NCBI RefSeq assembly: GCF_004771005.1
Contig: NZ_RQHV01000029.1
Location: 40,326 to 104,325 of the forward strand
DNA from: Leptospira ilyithenensis
GTDB taxonomy: Bacteria; Spirochaetota; Leptospiria; Leptospirales; Leptospiraceae
Length of the DNA: 64,000 nucleotides
Direction: 5' to 3'
Made by a program: the position numbers and the translations under genes. Below are positions 34,468 through 45,041 of the stretch, piece after piece (within the stretch, counting starts at the first letter, position 1; each line of letters starts with the position of its first letter). The notes below the pieces were generated by a model. It did not search any database. It was not told the origin of the DNA and worked only from the letters and a program-made list of their open reading frames with translations.

Positions 34468-37045
34468 CTAATAGAAAAGGAACTTCAATCTGAAAACAAG
34501 CTCCACCCTTTTTTCTATTTTCCGCGATGATCTTACCACCGTGCAATTCTATAATGGATTTTGTAATAGCCAAACCGAGCCCAGTCCCAATCTTTCCCGT
34601 CGATTCTCCGCGAAAAAATTTCTGAAATACCACGGAAGAATCCTCAGGAAGTCCCATTCCTTCATCTTCCACTTTCCAAACCGACATCCCTTCTTTCATT
34701 TCAACAGATATCATAATCTTGGAATCTCTGGGAGTATACAAACACGCATTATAAACCAAATTGAAAATCGCATGACCGAAGAAAGTTCGATCTAAAATCA
34801 AAGAAATCTCCGGACTTACAACATTCGTAATGATTTGGTGCTCTTCTTTCGACGAACCCAAATAAGATATTATGTCTGAAATAATTTCATTTGGATATAC
34901 CTTTTCTTTCTTCAAAGCAAGATGACCTGACTCAATCCTGCTAATGTCCAAAAGATTTCCAAGCAATAAGTTTAAAATCAATGCACTGGATTGAATTTCC
35001 TCAACCAAAGCCTTTCTAGCTTCCTGATTGCCGTCAATTTCAGGATCCATTAAAGCAGTCGCAGAACCATTAATTGCGGTTAAAGGGGTCTTCAATTCAT
35101 GAGACAAAGAATTAAAAAGCAGATTATAAAGTTTTTCAGATTCGATTAACAGATAATTTTTCCTTGCATCTTCCGAAAGAGTGTCTCTCTCCAAGGCAAT
35201 GGAAACCTGATTTGCAATCGTGTTTAATAATATTTCCTGTTCCAAACTAGGTTCTTCATCGGTTCGAATCGTAATAACACCGGTTGTCCCGCCGGGAGAC
35301 AGTAATGGATAAAAACTGCTATCCGTCAACGGTAATGTATCGGTAAATCGACCGGCAGGTTTTCCGTTTTTTATCACCCACAAAGCAACCGCTAACTCTT
35401 TAGGATCTGGAATATCCGGACTTAGCTTTCCATTATGAAATAAGTGCATATGAACCGGGTATGGAAAAAGTCTTTTGAAAAACAAATCCCCTACTTTTAA
35501 AATTTCATTGCCGAAAGAAGTTTGAGAAAGCGAAGCGGTCAACTCATACAATATCGATAATTTTTCTTCTCTGGACCTTAATTTGATTTCATTTTTTTTC
35601 AACTTTGCCGTCAAACTGCCGTTTACCAAAGCAATAATGATAAAAACGAAAAACATCAATAGATCTTCCAGTTTAGTAATGAAAAAAGTAAACCTCGGGG
35701 GAATAAACAAATAGTTCCATAAAAATGCAGACAATAATGCGGCAACTAAAACCGGCCCTCTGGTATAAAATACTCCGGACAAGGCTACAAAAAATAAATA
35801 AAGGATGGAAATCGGCCAATATCCTATATAAGGAAATACTAATGAATTTACAAAAGTCAAAACACCAACCAATAAGGAAACGCTTAGATAACTTCTAATA
35901 TTTGAAGAAGGAATCAATAATTTCCAAAGACTGATCTTTCTTTTGTCTTTTTTTTCTATAGGAACAACTATAATTTCCACATCTTGTAATAATCCGATCA
36001 ATCTGTTTGGTATTGATTTTTTAAAAAAAGAAGACCAATAAAAATCACTATTCCTTCCGATCATAATTCGATTTACTCTTTTTTCTCTGGCAGTATTTAT
36101 GATTCCCGAAACAGGATCAGATTCATAAGAATGAACTACTTCAGCACCTAATTCTTTTGCCAGATTGATATGGGAGCGTATTTGTTGTTTGTCTCCAGAA
36201 GCAAGACCATCTTCAGACTCCGTAAAAATGGCAATTAACTCGCTGTTTCTTTCGATCGCTAGTCTTTTCGCTTGCCGAAGCAGCGATTTGGAACTTGGAC
36301 TTGCAGAGATTGCGACAAGCAAACTTTCTTTCCCTTGAGGCAATCTCTTCTCCACAAAGCGGGCCGTATAATTTAAAGACAATTCGCGAAGGTATGTTAA
36401 ATTTTCCTCTTTAAAGAAATTTTCCTTCGCCCATTCTATTTTGTCCGGAAGATAAACTTTTCCGTCCTTTAGTCTCTTCAACAATTCCTCAGGGATAATA
36501 TCGATTAGGACTAGCTCGTCTGCCCTTTGCAAAATAGAATCGGGAATTGTTTCCTGTACGGGAGATAGCAGAGTCTTTTCGACTAAATTCACCTGACTTT
36601 CCAAATGCTGAACATTTACAGTTGTTAAAACATGGATGCCGGCTTCCAAGATTTCAAAAACATCTTGATATCTTTTTTTATGCAGGGAACCGGGAATATT
36701 CGTATGCGCTAGCTCATCTACCAAGACAAATTCGGGCTTTCGTTTCAATATCGTCTCGGTATCCAGCTCACTCCATTCCTTTCCTCGATAATTGATTTTT
36801 TTTAAAGGCAGAATTTCTAACCCGTTTAATAATTGTTCCGTTTCTACCCGGCCATGCGTTTCAACGATTCCGACAAGGGCCTGCTGACCCTCGTCTTTCA
36901 TTCTTTGTGCTTCCTTTAACATAGCGTAGGTTTTACCTACACCTGGAGACATTCCAAAAAAAACCTTTAATTTGCCTGATGTATTCTTTTCATCTTGCTT
37001 GGCCAAAACTAAGTAATCTTCAGGGCTTTTCATTTTAGTTTTCAC
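34460..37045 (-). CDS. kdpD: KdpD, potassium/turgor sensor histidine kinase
   Basis: An 861-residue full-length KdpD: N-terminal KdpD domain with Walker A GMSPGVGKT (31-39) and DELAHTNIPG, a universal-stress-like domain around 245-365, four membrane helices (about 380-490), a GAF-like region, then H-box His649 in SLSHELKTPLTAING and HATPase motifs EDEGMGLPED and GTGLGLAITKSI. It overlaps kdpC by 4 bp and kdpE by 8 bp. It senses K+ limitation and phosphorylates KdpE. Confidence 0.96.
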   Translation of the reverse strand: MKTKMKSPEDYLVLAKQDEKNTSGKLKVFFGMSPGVGKTYAMLKEAQRMKDEGQQALVGIVETHGRVETEQLLNGLEILPLKKINYRGKEWSELDTETILKRKPEFVLVDELAHTNIPGSLHKKRYQDVFEILEAGIHVLTTVNVQHLESQVNLVEKTLLSPVQETIPDSILQRADELVLIDIIPEELLKRLKDGKVYLPDKIEWAKENFFKEENLTYLRELSLNYTARFVEKRLPQGKESLLVAISASPSSKSLLRQAKRLAIERNSELIAIFTESEDGLASGDKQQIRSHINLAKELGAEVVHSYESDPVSGIINTAREKRVNRIMIGRNSDFYWSSFFKKSIPNRLIGLLQDVEIIVVPIEKKDKRKISLWKLLIPSSNIRSYLSVSLLVGVLTFVNSLVFPYIGYWPISILYLFFVALSGVFYTRGPVLVAALLSAFLWNYLFIPPRFTFFITKLEDLLMFFVFIIIALVNGSLTAKLKKNEIKLRSREEKLSILYELTASLSQTSFGNEILKVGDLFFKRLFPYPVHMHLFHNGKLSPDIPDPKELAVALWVIKNGKPAGRFTDTLPLTDSSFYPLLSPGGTTGVITIRTDEEPSLEQEILLNTIANQVSIALERDTLSEDARKNYLLIESEKLYNLLFNSLSHELKTPLTAINGSATALMDPEIDGNQEARKALVEEIQSSALILNLLLGNLLDISRIESGHLALKKEKVYPNEIISDIISYLGSSKEEHQIITNVVSPEISLILDRTFFGHAIFNLVYNACLYTPRDSKIMISVEMKEGMSVWKVEDEGMGLPEDSSVVFQKFFRGESTGKIGTGLGLAITKSIIELHGGKIIAENRKKGGACFQIEVPFLLDV

Positions 37046-37614
37046 AAACTCCCCAAGAAAAGATTAAGTGATGTAACATTGACTCTCTCCCTTCCCATGA
37101 TTCCGAAAATAGATTTTTCCTTCATTCGATCAATTGCAAGTTCCAAATCTACGGCGAGTAAACTTCTGTTTTTTGCTATATAGACAATCTGAGCTCTGGC
37201 ACAGTCGGTCGTGATATGAGGATCAACTCCACTTCCCGACTCGTATAAAAGTTCCTGGCACCGATTCCAATCTATTCCTTTTGACTCAAGGAATAATTTT
37301 CTCTCTTCTACTTTCCGGCGTAAATCCAAACTGGAAGGCGCAAGTTGGGACGCTAAGGACGGTAGAGCCGAATAATCTCCGGCACTCGGACGAGGAATGA
37401 AATAAATTCCTGTCTCCCACTTCTGCGCGAGGAGATAAGATCCCTTGACTTCCCCTTTTTCATCTTTGATCAGGCTTCCTTTCGATAGCTCTGGAAAAAT
37501 TTCCAAACCGATCACAGTAATCGATAACGGATAAACAAATCCTAAAACCAAAGTAGAAATAATAAAAAAACGAATTGCAATTCCCAAATCATTTTGTGCA
37601 TTGTTACGGCTCAT
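37042..37614 (-). CDS. kdpC: KdpC, potassium-transporting ATPase subunit C
   Basis: A 190-residue protein with a single N-terminal membrane helix (FFIISTLVLGFVYPLSITVIG) and the KdpC pattern GSYLLAQKW, FIPRPSAGDYSALPSLASQLAPSS and SGSGVDPHITTDCARAQI. KdpC assists ATP binding by KdpB. It shares bases with kdpB (37614) and overlaps kdpD, consistent with tight coupling. Confidence 0.95.
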   Translation of the reverse strand: MSRNNAQNDLGIAIRFFIISTLVLGFVYPLSITVIGLEIFPELSKGSLIKDEKGEVKGSYLLAQKWETGIYFIPRPSAGDYSALPSLASQLAPSSLDLRRKVEERKLFLESKGIDWNRCQELLYESGSGVDPHITTDCARAQIVYIAKNRSLLAVDLELAIDRMKEKSIFGIMGRERVNVTSLNLFLGSL

Positions 37615-39665
37615 TAAAATACTCCTGTTAAAATGAAATCAATCAGTTTGATTCCTAAAAATGGCAGAAGAATACCTCCGCCCCCATATAGAAAAACATT
37701 TCTAGCCAATGCGGAATCAGCTGATTTCGGCTCATACTTCACACCTCGTAAAGCTAACGGAATCAAGGCGGGAATGATCAAAGCATTGAATATTACTGCA
37801 GACAAGACCGCACTTTCAGGTGAAGATAGTCTCATAACATTCAAAGGAGACAAAGGGGAAAACAAAGCAGGCAGAATGGCAAAATATTTTGCTACGTCAT
37901 TGGCAATACTAAACGTAGTCAAAGCGCCTCTGGTCATAAGTAATTGTTTTCCGATTTCAACAATTTCAATCAACTTACTCGGGTTACTGTCCAGATCAAT
38001 CATATTGCCGGCTTCCCTCGCGGTTTGAGTTCCTGTATTCATGGCAACGCCTACATCGGACTGAGCCAATGCCGGAGCATCGTTTGTTCCGTCTCCGATC
38101 ATTGCCACAAGGTATCCTTTCGATTGTTCCTCGCGGATCCTTTCAAGCTTCCTCTCAGGAGTCGCTTCTGCAATAAAATCATCCACACCGGCCTCGGCGG
38201 CTATCGCCGCCGCAGTCAACGGATTATCCCCTGTAATCATAACTGTCCGAATTCCCATCCTTCTCATGTAGGTAAATCTTTCTTTCAGTCCACCTTTGAC
38301 AATATCCTTTAATTCAACTAACCCTAGTATGGTTTTTCCGTCTGCAACAAGAATGGGAGTGGAACCCTTTCGCGCCACCTCCTCGGACTTCGCAGTTACT
38401 TCCTTAGGGATAGTTCCATCCTTGGATTCCACAAATTTCCGAATGGAGTCGATAGAACCTTTTCGTATATTTTTTGTTAGTTTTCCATCATTATAAATTT
38501 CCACACCGCTCATTCTGGTAGTTGCACTAAATGGAATCCAACGAACATCCAGATCTTGCAAATTTCTCTCTCTGATCGCAAACTTCTGTTTTGCGAGGAT
38601 GACAATCGATCTGCCTTCCGGTGTTTCATCCGACAGGGAGGACAACTGGGAAGCGTCTGCAAGCTCCTCCTCCCTAACTCCCGGTGCTGCGTAAAACGCT
38701 CTTGCTTCCCGATTGCCTAGAGTGATTGTTCCTGTTTTGTCTAATAACAATACATTGATATCACCCGCTGCCTCCACTGCTTTACCGCTCTTCGCAACAA
38801 CATTGTATCGAATGAGTCTTTCCATTCCTGAAATTCCGATGGCGCTGAGTAAAGCCGCTATCGTAGTAGGAATCAAACAGACAAACAAAGAAAGCCAGAT
38901 GGAAAAACTTAAATTCCAATGGTAACCTGTTTCTTTGGAAACAAAATCAGCAATTGGAACCAAACTGAGAACGGCCAATCCGAATAAAAATGTCAAAGAA
39001 GCGAGTAAAATTCCTAAAGCGATTTCGTTAGGTGTTTTATTTCTGGATGCTCCTTCAATAAGAGAAATCATTTTATCCAAAAAACTCTCTCCCGCGCTTG
39101 CTGTAATTTTGATATAGAGAAAGTCTGACAAAACTTTCGTGCCGCCTGTTACTGCAGACCGATCCCCGCCGCTTTCCCGAATCACCGGAGCCGACTCTCC
39201 CGTAATCGCAGATTCATCCACACTCGCGATACCTACGATTACGTCTCCGTCTCCGGGGATCATTTCCCCCGCTTCCACATAAACCAAATCACCTATCTTC
39301 AATTCAGAGGAGCTAACAATAGTAAACTCTTTATCGTTTTCAGATTTTACTTTCTTCGCTGAACCGGAAGATCTGGTTTTTTTCAAACTATCGGCTCTAG
39401 CTTTCCCTCTTCCTTCCGCAAGTGCTTCCGCAAAATTGGCAAAGACCAAAGTTAGAATCAACCAGAGTAATATGGTGACATCAAATTGGATGTACCGCCC
39501 CAAAAAGGAATGATATATAATCTGTAACAACAATAATACGGTTCCGACCCAAACCGAGGCCATTACCGGATTAGAAAAGGCTTTTCCGGGGGAAAGTTTT
39601 GTAAAAGAGCCTATTAAAGATTGAAAGAATAATTCTTTTGAAATAAATAATCCTGATTTTTCCAT
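37614..39665 (-). CDS. kdpB: KdpB, P-type ATPase catalytic subunit
   Basis: A 683-residue P-type ATPase: actuator TGES motif (AITGESAPV), the phosphorylation site [10 protein letters not shown] with Asp309, and the hinge motif [21 protein letters not shown]. Seven membrane helices fit KdpB. Lies 8 bp after kdpA. It powers potassium transport through KdpA by ATP hydrolysis. Confidence 0.97.
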   Translation of the reverse strand: MEKSGLFISKELFFQSLIGSFTKLSPGKAFSNPVMASVWVGTVLLLLQIIYHSFLGRYIQFDVTILLWLILTLVFANFAEALAEGRGKARADSLKKTRSSGSAKKVKSENDKEFTIVSSSELKIGDLVYVEAGEMIPGDGDVIVGIASVDESAITGESAPVIRESGGDRSAVTGGTKVLSDFLYIKITASAGESFLDKMISLIEGASRNKTPNEIALGILLASLTFLFGLAVLSLVPIADFVSKETGYHWNLSFSIWLSLFVCLIPTTIAALLSAIGISGMERLIRYNVVAKSGKAVEAAGDINVLLLDKTGTITLGNREARAFYAAPGVREEELADASQLSSLSDETPEGRSIVILAKQKFAIRERNLQDLDVRWIPFSATTRMSGVEIYNDGKLTKNIRKGSIDSIRKFVESKDGTIPKEVTAKSEEVARKGSTPILVADGKTILGLVELKDIVKGGLKERFTYMRRMGIRTVMITGDNPLTAAAIAAEAGVDDFIAEATPERKLERIREEQSKGYLVAMIGDGTNDAPALAQSDVGVAMNTGTQTAREAGNMIDLDSNPSKLIEIVEIGKQLLMTRGALTTFSIANDVAKYFAILPALFSPLSPLNVMRLSSPESAVLSAVIFNALIIPALIPLALRGVKYEPKSADSALARNVFLYGGGGILLPFLGIKLIDFILTGVF

Positions 39666-39673
39666 AAATTCCT

Positions 39674-41311
39674 TTAAAATAATTTTCCATTGGAGATTAA
39701 GATTTGTTCAAGTATGGGTCCGAGTGATAGGACCGGAAAAAAAGACAAACCGGCAACGATCAAAATCACTCCCATAAGAAGTCCACCGAATAATAATGAA
39801 TCAGTCCTGAAACTTCCAAGCCCCTTTTCCGTTGTCTTTTTTCTTCCCATATTTCCGGTAAGCAGAATTACAGAGGCGATCACTGAAAATCTACCGACTA
39901 ACATACAAACCCCCAAAGCAAGATTGCCCCAAATCGTATCCGCACCGAAACCGGCAAAGGCAGAACCGTTGTTTCCGGAAGCGGAAGAAAAAGCGTATAA
40001 TACCTGAGAGAGTGCATGAGGTCCTGTGGCCGTATAACCGGAACCAATCATCACGGTGACTGCCGATCCGATCAAAATACAGACGGTAGGAGAAAGAATC
40101 CCAACTAACACCCACTTGATATCGTAACTTTCTATTTTTTTTCCCAAATACTCGGGTGTCCTGCCGGTCATAAGACCTGATAGAAATACGGTTAATACCA
40201 AAAACAAAATCATCCCGTACATTCCGGCCCCTACCCCACCAAATATTACCTCGCCAATCATAATCTGAAAAAGCCCCACCCCGCCAGCTAACGGAGAATA
40301 ACTATCGTGCATGGAATTGACGGACCCGTTTGATGCGGCGCTTGTAGCCGACAACCATAAACTCGATTCCGTCAAACTGAATCTGGTTTCCTTTCCTTCC
40401 CAAAATCCGACAGATCCCGTTTCTGAAAGAAATACTACAGCCCATCCCAAAAGTATCAGAGCCAGCATTACAAAGAACACTACCCAGGCATGACGAAAAG
40501 ATCCCACTGCCTTTCCATATAAAAATACCGAAGCCGCAGGAAGGAATAAGATGGAGAACAATTCCAGGAAATTGGAAATAGGCGTCGGGTTCTCAAAAGG
40601 ATGCGCACTATTGACTCCGAAAAATCCTCCACCGTTCGTTCCCAATTGTTTGATGGAAACTTGCGAGGCAGCAGGACCTAACGGAATGGATACGGGATTG
40701 CCGTCAAATCCGATAGTCTGAATGGTATCGGCAAAAGATTGAACCACTCCCTGACTGACAAGCAGAATCGCCAAAACGAAACTAAGCGGAAGCAATATAA
40801 AAAAAACAGACCGATATAAATCCTGCCAAAAGTTACCAAACTCTTGTTTTGTGGTGCTGGATATGGCTCTTCCTGCAAATGCCAATACGGAGATACCTAC
40901 TCCCGCACTTAGGAAATTCTGGGGAGTAAGGCCGACTGCTTGCGAAAAATAACTCAATTGGGATTCACCTGAATATGCCTGCCAATTCGTATTTGTAATA
41001 AATGAAATGGTAGTATTCAATGCAAGATCCCAATCCATACCTGCAAGTTTAAGCGAGTTAAATGGTAATTTGTCCTGAAAACTCAAAATTAAAAACAACA
41101 GTATTCCACCTATCAGATGAAATACGATCAAACTTTTCAAATACTCTTTCGGCTTCTGATTTTCTAAATGTTCCAAACCCAGATAACGAAACACCAGCCT
41201 TTCGGACGGAAGCGACTTTGATTCCAAGATCCAGGCCATATAATACCCCGTAAAGGGAGCCGCCAAAAGTAACAGAGTGAAAAATACAAACACGTATGAA
41301 ATATCATTCAT
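39674..41311 (-). CDS. kdpA: KdpA, potassium channel-like subunit
   Basis: A 545-residue membrane protein with the KdpA selectivity-filter segments, including [32 protein letters not shown] and [15 protein letters not shown] ribosome site AGGAG precedes the ATG. No kdpF-like small gene is seen before it. It is the first gene of kdpABCDE and binds K+ from outside with high affinity. Confidence 0.97.
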   Translation of the reverse strand: MNDISYVFVFFTLLLLAAPFTGYYMAWILESKSLPSERLVFRYLGLEHLENQKPKEYLKSLIVFHLIGGILLFLILSFQDKLPFNSLKLAGMDWDLALNTTISFITNTNWQAYSGESQLSYFSQAVGLTPQNFLSAGVGISVLAFAGRAISSTTKQEFGNFWQDLYRSVFFILLPLSFVLAILLVSQGVVQSFADTIQTIGFDGNPVSIPLGPAASQVSIKQLGTNGGGFFGVNSAHPFENPTPISNFLELFSILFLPAASVFLYGKAVGSFRHAWVVFFVMLALILLGWAVVFLSETGSVGFWEGKETRFSLTESSLWLSATSAASNGSVNSMHDSYSPLAGGVGLFQIMIGEVIFGGVGAGMYGMILFLVLTVFLSGLMTGRTPEYLGKKIESYDIKWVLVGILSPTVCILIGSAVTVMIGSGYTATGPHALSQVLYAFSSASGNNGSAFAGFGADTIWGNLALGVCMLVGRFSVIASVILLTGNMGRKKTTEKGLGSFRTDSLLFGGLLMGVILIVAGLSFFPVLSLGPILEQILISNGKLF

Positions 41312-41357
41312 ACTGAAAATTCTCCTACAAAAAGGGACTCAAGTCAACGGGAGATAA

Positions 41358-41399
41358 ATTAAGAATCGAGGAGAGTGTATTAAGATTCTATTAAGAAGG
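41358..41399 (-). promoter_or_regulatory. Three phased direct repeats upstream of kdpA, probable KdpE site
   Basis: On the plus strand ATTAAGAATC (41358-41367), ATTAAGATTC (41379-41388) and ATTAAGAAGG (41390-41399) share ATTAAGA. Their starts are 21 and 11 bp apart, that is two and one helical turns. OmpR/PhoB-family regulators such as KdpE bind tandem repeats with about 11-bp phasing. The sites are 47-88 bp before the kdpA start; the third overlaps the last codons of the J-domain gene. Confidence 0.6.
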
Positions 41400-41924
41400 A
41401 TTCTGTTTCCACCAAACGCTGAGCCTATCCAATGAAGATTTGGAATCTTTTACCCAAAGACTATTCGGATGATTTTTCACAATGTCAAGATAGATTTTAC
41501 AAACAGGATCAAGTTTAGCCCGCAATTCAACGAGAGAATTATTTTTCGCTTCATCCAAATTCAAGGGAGAAAGTTTTGTTTTTTCGAAGTAGTTCAGGAT
41601 TGCTTTGGTTTCTTCTTCTTTTGCTTTTTTATAAACTACAAAAATAGGATCGGATGGAATCGGATTTGATTTTTCGGATCGAACCAGATCCTTTTTTTTT
41701 TCAGCATAGATCTGCCCGAAACTTTTGTTCGATTCGAAATACTTTTTCAGATATTCATAGTTTTTTTGAAGTTCTTGAAATAAAACTTCTGAAGTAAATT
41801 CGCCTGTATCAGGATGATACTTTTTGGCAAGTTTATGGTAGTTTACTTTTAGATCGTCTTCAGTGGAAAACCGATTGAGCCCTAAAAAAGAAAGAGCCTC
41901 ATCTAACAGTAATTCTTTGTCCAT
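41391..41924 (-). CDS. J-domain protein
   Basis: A 177-residue protein whose first 65 residues are a DnaJ domain: DEALSFLGLNRFSTEDDLKVNYHKLAKKYHPDTGE, with the HPD motif needed to stimulate Hsp70 ATPase. The rest is a helical region without zinc fingers, so it is a type III J-protein that probably delivers a specific client. It overlaps the gene before it by 22 bp, which is itself 23 bp after fliS, so a flagellar client is possible. Confidence 0.88.
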   Translation of the reverse strand: MDKELLLDEALSFLGLNRFSTEDDLKVNYHKLAKKYHPDTGEFTSEVLFQELQKNYEYLKKYFESNKSFGQIYAEKKKDLVRSEKSNPIPSDPIFVVYKKAKEEETKAILNYFEKTKLSPLNLDEAKNNSLVELRAKLDPVCKIYLDIVKNHPNSLWVKDSKSSLDRLSVWWKQNPS

Positions 41925-42313
41925 GAAAGCCCGGAGTTTTGTAAAAAATGGTTCTTCAACTTTCTTTTTACCCGAAACTCCCAGAGTTCTTTTTTGGCAG
42001 AATTCATTTCCTTTTCCAAAAGATTTTGCACTCTCAATTGAGTATTTCTAGCCTCATCCAATAGATGAAAAACTTTCTCTGCAAATTCGATTTCTTCTTC
42101 CGAAGCAGGATAGGAATCATTGGCTTCAAAAGCTTCCCTATCCAAAGTTTCCAGTTTTCTGATAATGGATTCGTTTTTAAACTCCAACTTTACGGCAGAA
42201 TCTGCATCCCCATAAGAAAGAAGTTTTTCTTCTTCCCTGAGATTACTGAAAAGCAAACTGAGAAGTTTGTATTTTTTTTCGTAGAACGAAATGCCGGGTG
42301 CCTTCCTATTCAT
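41903..42313 (-). CDS. FlgN/FliT-like flagellar chaperone candidate
   Basis: A 136-residue, all-helical, strongly charged protein with a long coiled-coil-like stretch (EEIEFAEKVFHLLDEARNTQLRVQ and onward) and a basic C-terminus. I cannot match it to a family by motif. Size, helicity and position between fliS and the J-domain gene suggest a flagellar export chaperone of the FlgN or FliT sort. It starts 23 bp after the fliS stop and overlaps the J-domain gene by 22 bp. Confidence 0.55.
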   Translation of the reverse strand: MNRKAPGISFYEKKYKLLSLLFSNLREEEKLLSYGDADSAVKLEFKNESIIRKLETLDREAFEANDSYPASEEEIEFAEKVFHLLDEARNTQLRVQNLLEKEMNSAKKELWEFRVKRKLKNHFLQNSGLSWTKNYC

Positions 42314-42336
42314 AATAACAAAGTCCTTGTTATAAA

Positions 42337-42783
42337 TTAGCCGGTAATGGAAATCCCGGTGGGTCGAACGGTGGAATTTTGAGGAGAAGTAACTTCTTTT
42401 TTTTCCAATTCTTCCCAGGATGTTTTCAATTCCGTCAGAATTTTAATACATTCTTCGACGATTTGTTTGTCTTTTTTCATATTTGCCTCTAACAGACGTT
42501 TTTTGAGGTAAATATACAAAGACAAAAGGCCGTTCGCAACTTCCTTGCCTTCTTCCATATTTAAAGATAATAATAATTCAGTGATAATGTCTTGGGCTTT
42601 GATGATATGATTGTTTACCACATCATATTTGCGGGGATTCATATTGTCCATTGCAATGCCCAAAAATCGAATGGCTCCGTCAAAGAGCATCACAATCAGT
42701 TTGATCTGACTGACAGTCGATATCTCGTTCGCTTTGTACTCATTGTATCCAGAATAGGCACCGGTCTTTCTCGCAAGCGACAT
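42337..42783 (-). CDS. fliS: FliS, flagellin export chaperone
   Basis: A 148-residue protein with FliS landmarks: YKANEISTVSQIKLIVMLFDGAIRFLGIAMDNM, then HIIKAQDIITELLLSLNMEEGKEVANGLLSLYIYLKKRLLEAN. FliS binds the flagellin C-terminus in the cytoplasm and keeps it unassembled until export. Its divergent neighbour is purN. It leads a three-gene block with a helical protein and a J-domain protein. Confidence 0.93.
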   Translation of the reverse strand: MSLARKTGAYSGYNEYKANEISTVSQIKLIVMLFDGAIRFLGIAMDNMNPRKYDVVNNHIIKAQDIITELLLSLNMEEGKEVANGLLSLYIYLKKRLLEANMKKDKQIVEECIKILTELKTSWEELEKKEVTSPQNSTVRPTGISITG

Positions 42784-42859
42784 TTTTTTCTCCTGAATAT
42801 TCCATCGGCCAAAAAGGATACTTGCTTAATGCTCCAAAGGAATATTCTTAGATTATCTC

Positions 42860-43501
42860 ATGATAAAACTGCTGGCAACCGGATTTAGGAAAAAAGAGAA
42901 AAAGGTCTTGTTTCTAGCTTCCGGCCGGGGTTCCAACTTTGAAAACGCAGTCAAAGTCATTCGCAAAAAAAAGGCCCCCATTGCCATCCTGGGCCTCGTT
43001 ACGGACAATCCTCAAGCAAAGGTCTTGGATCTTGCCCGGAGCTTTCAAATTCCTTCCTATACACTCCCCTTTGCCGATTACAAAGACAAAAAAGATTACC
43101 ACAAAGATCTTCTCAAAAAAGCGCAGGATCTCGCTCCCGATCTAATCGTCGCCTGCGGATATATGCGCATTTTAAAGCCGGAATTCGTAAATTCCTTCTC
43201 GGGAAAAATCATCAATATTCACCCTTCTCTACTCCCTTCCTTTCCGGGACTTGATTCCCAAAAACAAGCAATCGATTACGGAGCGAAAATTTCAGGTTGC
43301 ACTGTACATTTTGTAGAGGAAGGAGTGGACACGGGTCCCGTCATTTTACAAAGATCAGTAGAGATAGGATCGTCCTGGGGAGAAAAAGAACTTTCCCTAG
43401 CTATATTGAAAGAGGAACACAAAATCCTCCCTCTCGCCATACAGTTATTTTGCGAAAACAAACTTAGAATCAACGGAAGAAAGGTAGAAATACTAAAATG
43501 A
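42860..43501 (+). CDS. purN: Phosphoribosylglycinamide formyltransferase
   Basis: A 213-residue GAR transformylase: [15 protein letters not shown] binds the substrate phosphate, and [20 protein letters not shown] and [17 protein letters not shown] carry the catalytic His and Asp. It converts GAR to formyl-GAR with 10-formyltetrahydrofolate in purine synthesis. The stop overlaps the purH start (ATGA), so the two purine genes are translationally coupled. Confidence 0.96.
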   Translation: MIKLLATGFRKKEKKVLFLASGRGSNFENAVKVIRKKKAPIAILGLVTDNPQAKVLDLARSFQIPSYTLPFADYKDKKDYHKDLLKKAQDLAPDLIVACGYMRILKPEFVNSFSGKIINIHPSLLPSFPGLDSQKQAIDYGAKISGCTVHFVEEGVDTGPVILQRSVEIGSSWGEKELSLAILKEEHKILPLAIQLFCENKLRINGRKVEILK

Positions 43502-45039
43502 TCGAAATCAAAAGAGCTTTAGTTTCTGTGTCCGACAAATCGGGAATCACGGAAATTTGTTCCTTCTTAAGCGAGAACGGTGTGGAAATTCTCTCCACAG
43601 GCGGAACATACGATGCACTCTCCAAAGCGGGTATTCCTGTCAGAAAGGTAGACGACTTCACTGGATTTCCCGAGATCCTTCACGGGCGTGTGAAAACCCT
43701 CCATCCGAAAATCCACGGAGGATTATTGGGTGATACAACCAACCCCGACCATGTGAAACAAATGAAGGAAAACGGGATTTCCCCCATTGAACTGGTCATA
43801 GTCAATCTCTATCCGTTTGTAAAGACAGTTCAAAAACCGGACTGTAGCTTGGAAGATGCAATCGAAAACATAGACATAGGTGGACCATCTATGCTCCGTT
43901 CTGCGGCAAAAAATCACAAGAACGTCGTGGTACTTACCGACCCCAATGACTACCAACCTTTTACGGAAGAATGGAAAAAGAATCAAGGCAAGATTTCAAA
44001 AGAAACCGCATTTCAATATGCCGCCAAAGTTTTTGCAGAAACTGCTAGTTACGATACCGCTATCTCCACTTACTTCAACAAAAAACTGGATATCAAATAT
44101 CCTGACAAAATTTCCTTTGCGTTTACCAAAAAACAAAAGTTACGTTACGGTGAAAATCCTCACCAAGACGCAGCCTTTTACGAACCGATTTTCACCAAAT
44201 CGCAGTTTGAGGCTCTTCAGGGAAAGGAACTTTCCTTCAATAATATGTTGGATTTCGATGCGGCATTTCATGTTGCATCACTTCTTCCCAAAAATGCGGT
44301 ATCGATTGTAAAACATTTGAATCCTTGCGGAATTGCCTTCGGAGATACTGTTCTCGAATCCTTTGAACTTGCCCGCAAAACAGATCCTATTTCCGCCTTC
44401 GGCGGAATCATAGGCATCCATGGAAAAGTGGAAAAGGACGCTGCGGAAGAGATCACCAAAAACTTTGTGGAAGGAGTGATCGCAGAAGGGTTTTCCCCGG
44501 AAGCATTGGAAATCTTCAGTAAAAAACCGAACATCCGTCTCATTCCGATTGCAAAATTCGACGACGCATTGGATGAACTTGACCTTCGTTCCCTGCACCA
44601 CGGACTTCTCATACAAAACAGAGATTACGATTTGATCACCAAAGATAAGTTAAAGGTTGTTTCAAAAAAGAAACCTACTGACGACGATTTGGAAGGATTG
44701 ATGTTTGCATGGAACTGCGTAAAATTCATCAAATCAAATGCGATCGTTTACACCGACCAAAATTCAACTTTAGGGATAGGTGCGGGACAAATGTCCAGAG
44801 TCGATTCGGTCGAGTTAGGTGCTGTGAAAGCGCAGAAAGTAGGATTGTCAGTAGTCGGATCTTATGTAGGAAGCGATGCGTTTTTTCCATTCAGAGACGG
44901 GATCGATGCCATCGCAAAAGTCGGTGCCAAAGCGATCATCCAACCGGGTGGTTCCATCAAGGATGAAGAAGTGATTCAGGCCGCAGACGAACACGGTCTG
45001 ATCATGGTCTTCACCGGAATGAGGCACTTCAGACATTAA
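43498..45039 (+). CDS. purH: Bifunctional AICAR transformylase / IMP cyclohydrolase
   Basis: A 513-residue PurH. The cyclohydrolase half starts [13 protein letters not shown] and includes [14 protein letters not shown] and [16 protein letters not shown]; the transformylase half has [15 protein letters not shown], the [11 protein letters not shown] motif with the catalytic Lys-His, and [18 protein letters not shown]. It performs the last two steps to IMP. Starts in the purN overlap. Confidence 0.97.
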   Translation: MIEIKRALVSVSDKSGITEICSFLSENGVEILSTGGTYDALSKAGIPVRKVDDFTGFPEILHGRVKTLHPKIHGGLLGDTTNPDHVKQMKENGISPIELVIVNLYPFVKTVQKPDCSLEDAIENIDIGGPSMLRSAAKNHKNVVVLTDPNDYQPFTEEWKKNQGKISKETAFQYAAKVFAETASYDTAISTYFNKKLDIKYPDKISFAFTKKQKLRYGENPHQDAAFYEPIFTKSQFEALQGKELSFNNMLDFDAAFHVASLLPKNAVSIVKHLNPCGIAFGDTVLESFELARKTDPISAFGGIIGIHGKVEKDAAEEITKNFVEGVIAEGFSPEALEIFSKKPNIRLIPIAKFDDALDELDLRSLHHGLLIQNRDYDLITKDKLKVVSKKKPTDDDLEGLMFAWNCVKFIKSNAIVYTDQNSTLGIGAGQMSRVDSVELGAVKAQKVGLSVVGSYVGSDAFFPFRDGIDAIAKVGAKAIIQPGGSIKDEEVIQAADEHGLIMVFTGMRHFRH

Positions 45040-45041
45040 GT

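Noticed and set aside
41312..41390. kdpF gene upstream of kdpA
   Set aside because: No short hydrophobic frame with a ribosome site is present; the space is taken by repeats and the promoter.
44268..44616. Long minus-strand frames inside purH
   Set aside because: They are antisense to an unmistakable PurH and lack ribosome sites.
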